Shown here one piece after another: positions 6,713 to 6,993 of a DNA stretch of 6,993 nt (within the stretch, counting starts at the first letter, position 1; every line of letters begins with the position of its first letter). The translations under genes were made by a program, and so were the position numbers. This DNA comes from Methanomassiliicoccaceae archaeon. Lineage in GTDB: Archaea; Thermoplasmatota; Thermoplasmata; Methanomassiliicoccales; Methanomethylophilaceae. Below the pieces are notes generated by a model that did not search any database, was not told the origin of the DNA, and worked only from the letters and a program-made list of their open reading frames with translations. The stretch is from positions 1-6,993 of the forward strand of contig WRKC01000056.1 in NCBI GenBank assembly GCA_009778275.1, given 5' to 3'.

Positions 6713-6721
6713 GTTTATAAG
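6713..6721 (+). promoter_or_regulatory. TATA box for psmB
   Basis: gtttataag is a good archaeal TATA box, preceded by a purine-rich aataaa stretch (6707-6712) suitable as a BRE. Transcription would be expected to begin near 6742, giving a leader of about 60 nt before the psmB ATG. Confidence 0.6.
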
Positions 6722-6743
6722 ATATCGGGTGCTAGGGGGAACA

Positions 6744-6769
6744 GCATCTCCGTTGAAGCAGAGAGATGC
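6744..6769 (+). promoter_or_regulatory. Possible hairpin in the psmB leader
   Basis: gcatctc (6744-6750) and gagatgc (6763-6769) form a perfect 7-bp stem with a 12-nt loop, immediately after the predicted transcription start. A competing stem pairs gaagcag (6755-6761) with ctg and cttc (6776-6784) through a 2-nt bulge. No known riboswitch is recognised. Confidence 0.3.
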
Positions 6770-6804
6770 ATTTTGCTGCACTTCATTATGACGAAGGGAC
6801 AACA

Positions 6805-6993
6805 ATGAGCGACGAAGACGTACTTAAGACAGGAACGACCACCATCGGGATGAAAATAAAAGATGGTGTTATCCTTGCATCCGACCAGAGAGCGACAATG
6901 GGCAATATCATAGCGCACAGCGATGTTCAGAAGGTGTACCCCCTTGCGGACAACCTGGGGATGACCATCGCCGGCGTAGTCGGCCACGCCCAG
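6805..6993 (+). CDS. psmB: Archaeal proteasome beta subunit, N-terminal part
   Basis: The first 63 residues of the catalytic beta subunit of the archaeal 20S proteasome, an N-terminal nucleophile hydrolase that degrades proteins inside the 28-subunit barrel. The reading frame continues past the window end without a stop. A 10-residue propeptide ends in Gly10 and would be removed autocatalytically to expose Thr11 (KTG/TTTIG). Counting from that threonine, the other catalytic residues fall exactly where expected: Asp27 (position 17, in SDQRAT) and Lys43 (position 33, in VQKVYP), so the subunit should be active. The start at ATG 6805 is set by the propeptide length; gaaggg (6793-6798) six bases upstream is a weak ribosome site. 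The gene is transcribed divergently from nrdJ with its own TATA box. Confidence 0.94.
   Translation, partial: MSDEDVLKTGTTTIGMKIKDGVILASDQRATMGNIIAHSDVQKVYPLADNLGMTIAGVVGHAQ

Larger units (their letters stand above)
6501..6804. other. Divergent nrdJ-psmB intergenic control region
   Basis: This 304-bp stretch has no gene I can support. From left to right it holds the nrdJ ribosome site and TATA box, a T/A-tract-rich middle with two palindromes (6632-6675), the psmB TATA box (6713-6721) and a psmB leader with a possible hairpin. Open frames on either strand here are short, low-complexity and without recognisable domains. Confidence 0.7.

Noticed and set aside
6588..6791. A 67-codon plus-strand frame in the same spacer
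   Set aside because: It runs through the psmB promoter and the palindromes, has mixed low-information sequence and no family resemblance.
6630..6804. Cobalamin riboswitch or NrdR box upstream of nrdJ
   Set aside because: No B12-box-like sequence or NrdR consensus is visible, and the predicted nrdJ leader is only about 19 nt.
6518..6805. A 95-codon minus-strand frame covering the nrdJ-psmB spacer
   Set aside because: It overlaps the predicted nrdJ promoter and ribosome site in another frame and has no recognisable motif.

Overview
The window looks like chromosomal DNA of a euryarchaeon, most likely from the Thermoplasmata / Methanomassiliicoccales side. The evidence is an archaeal 20S proteasome beta subunit with a short propeptide, an archaeal Tad/type IV pilus-type ATPase and membrane platform pair, a B12-dependent class II ribonucleotide reductase, TATA-box promoters, and several starts that look leaderless or have very short leaders. 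All six complete stop codons are TGA or TAA and none is TAG. That fits, but does not prove, a pyrrolysine-using methanogen. The placement is inference; no rRNA gene or diagnostic methanogenesis gene is present.

Layout. 1-1912 (+): the 3' end of a pilus/secretion ATPase gene and the complete gene for its membrane platform protein, directly adjacent and probably one operon that begins upstream. 1913-2025: a sharply AT-rich spacer with a 9-bp tandem duplication, a 16-bp inverted repeat and a candidate promoter. 2026-3644 (+): a hipB-hipA toxin-antitoxin operon joined by an ATGA overlap. 3721-4257 (+): a small DUF2085-type membrane protein with its own promoter. 4254-6500 (-): nrdJ, convergent with the DUF2085 gene and sharing the palindromic stop TTAA with it. 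6501-6804: a 304-bp divergent control region holding promoters for nrdJ (-) and psmB (+), palindromes between them and a possible hairpin in the psmB leader. 6805-6993 (+): the 5' part of psmB, running off the window.

Functional picture. The flanks are ordinary chromosomal genes: surface pili or secretion on the left, DNA precursor synthesis and protein turnover on the right. The hipBA cassette with its AT-rich upstream segment is the accessory element, and both proteins resemble a subtype I know mainly from bacteria, which suggests horizontal acquisition. I found no convincing wholly new system. The items most worth following are the hipBA upstream palindrome, the overlapping convergent stops, the nrdJ/psmB divergent control region, and correction of the nrdJ start to a TTG codon.
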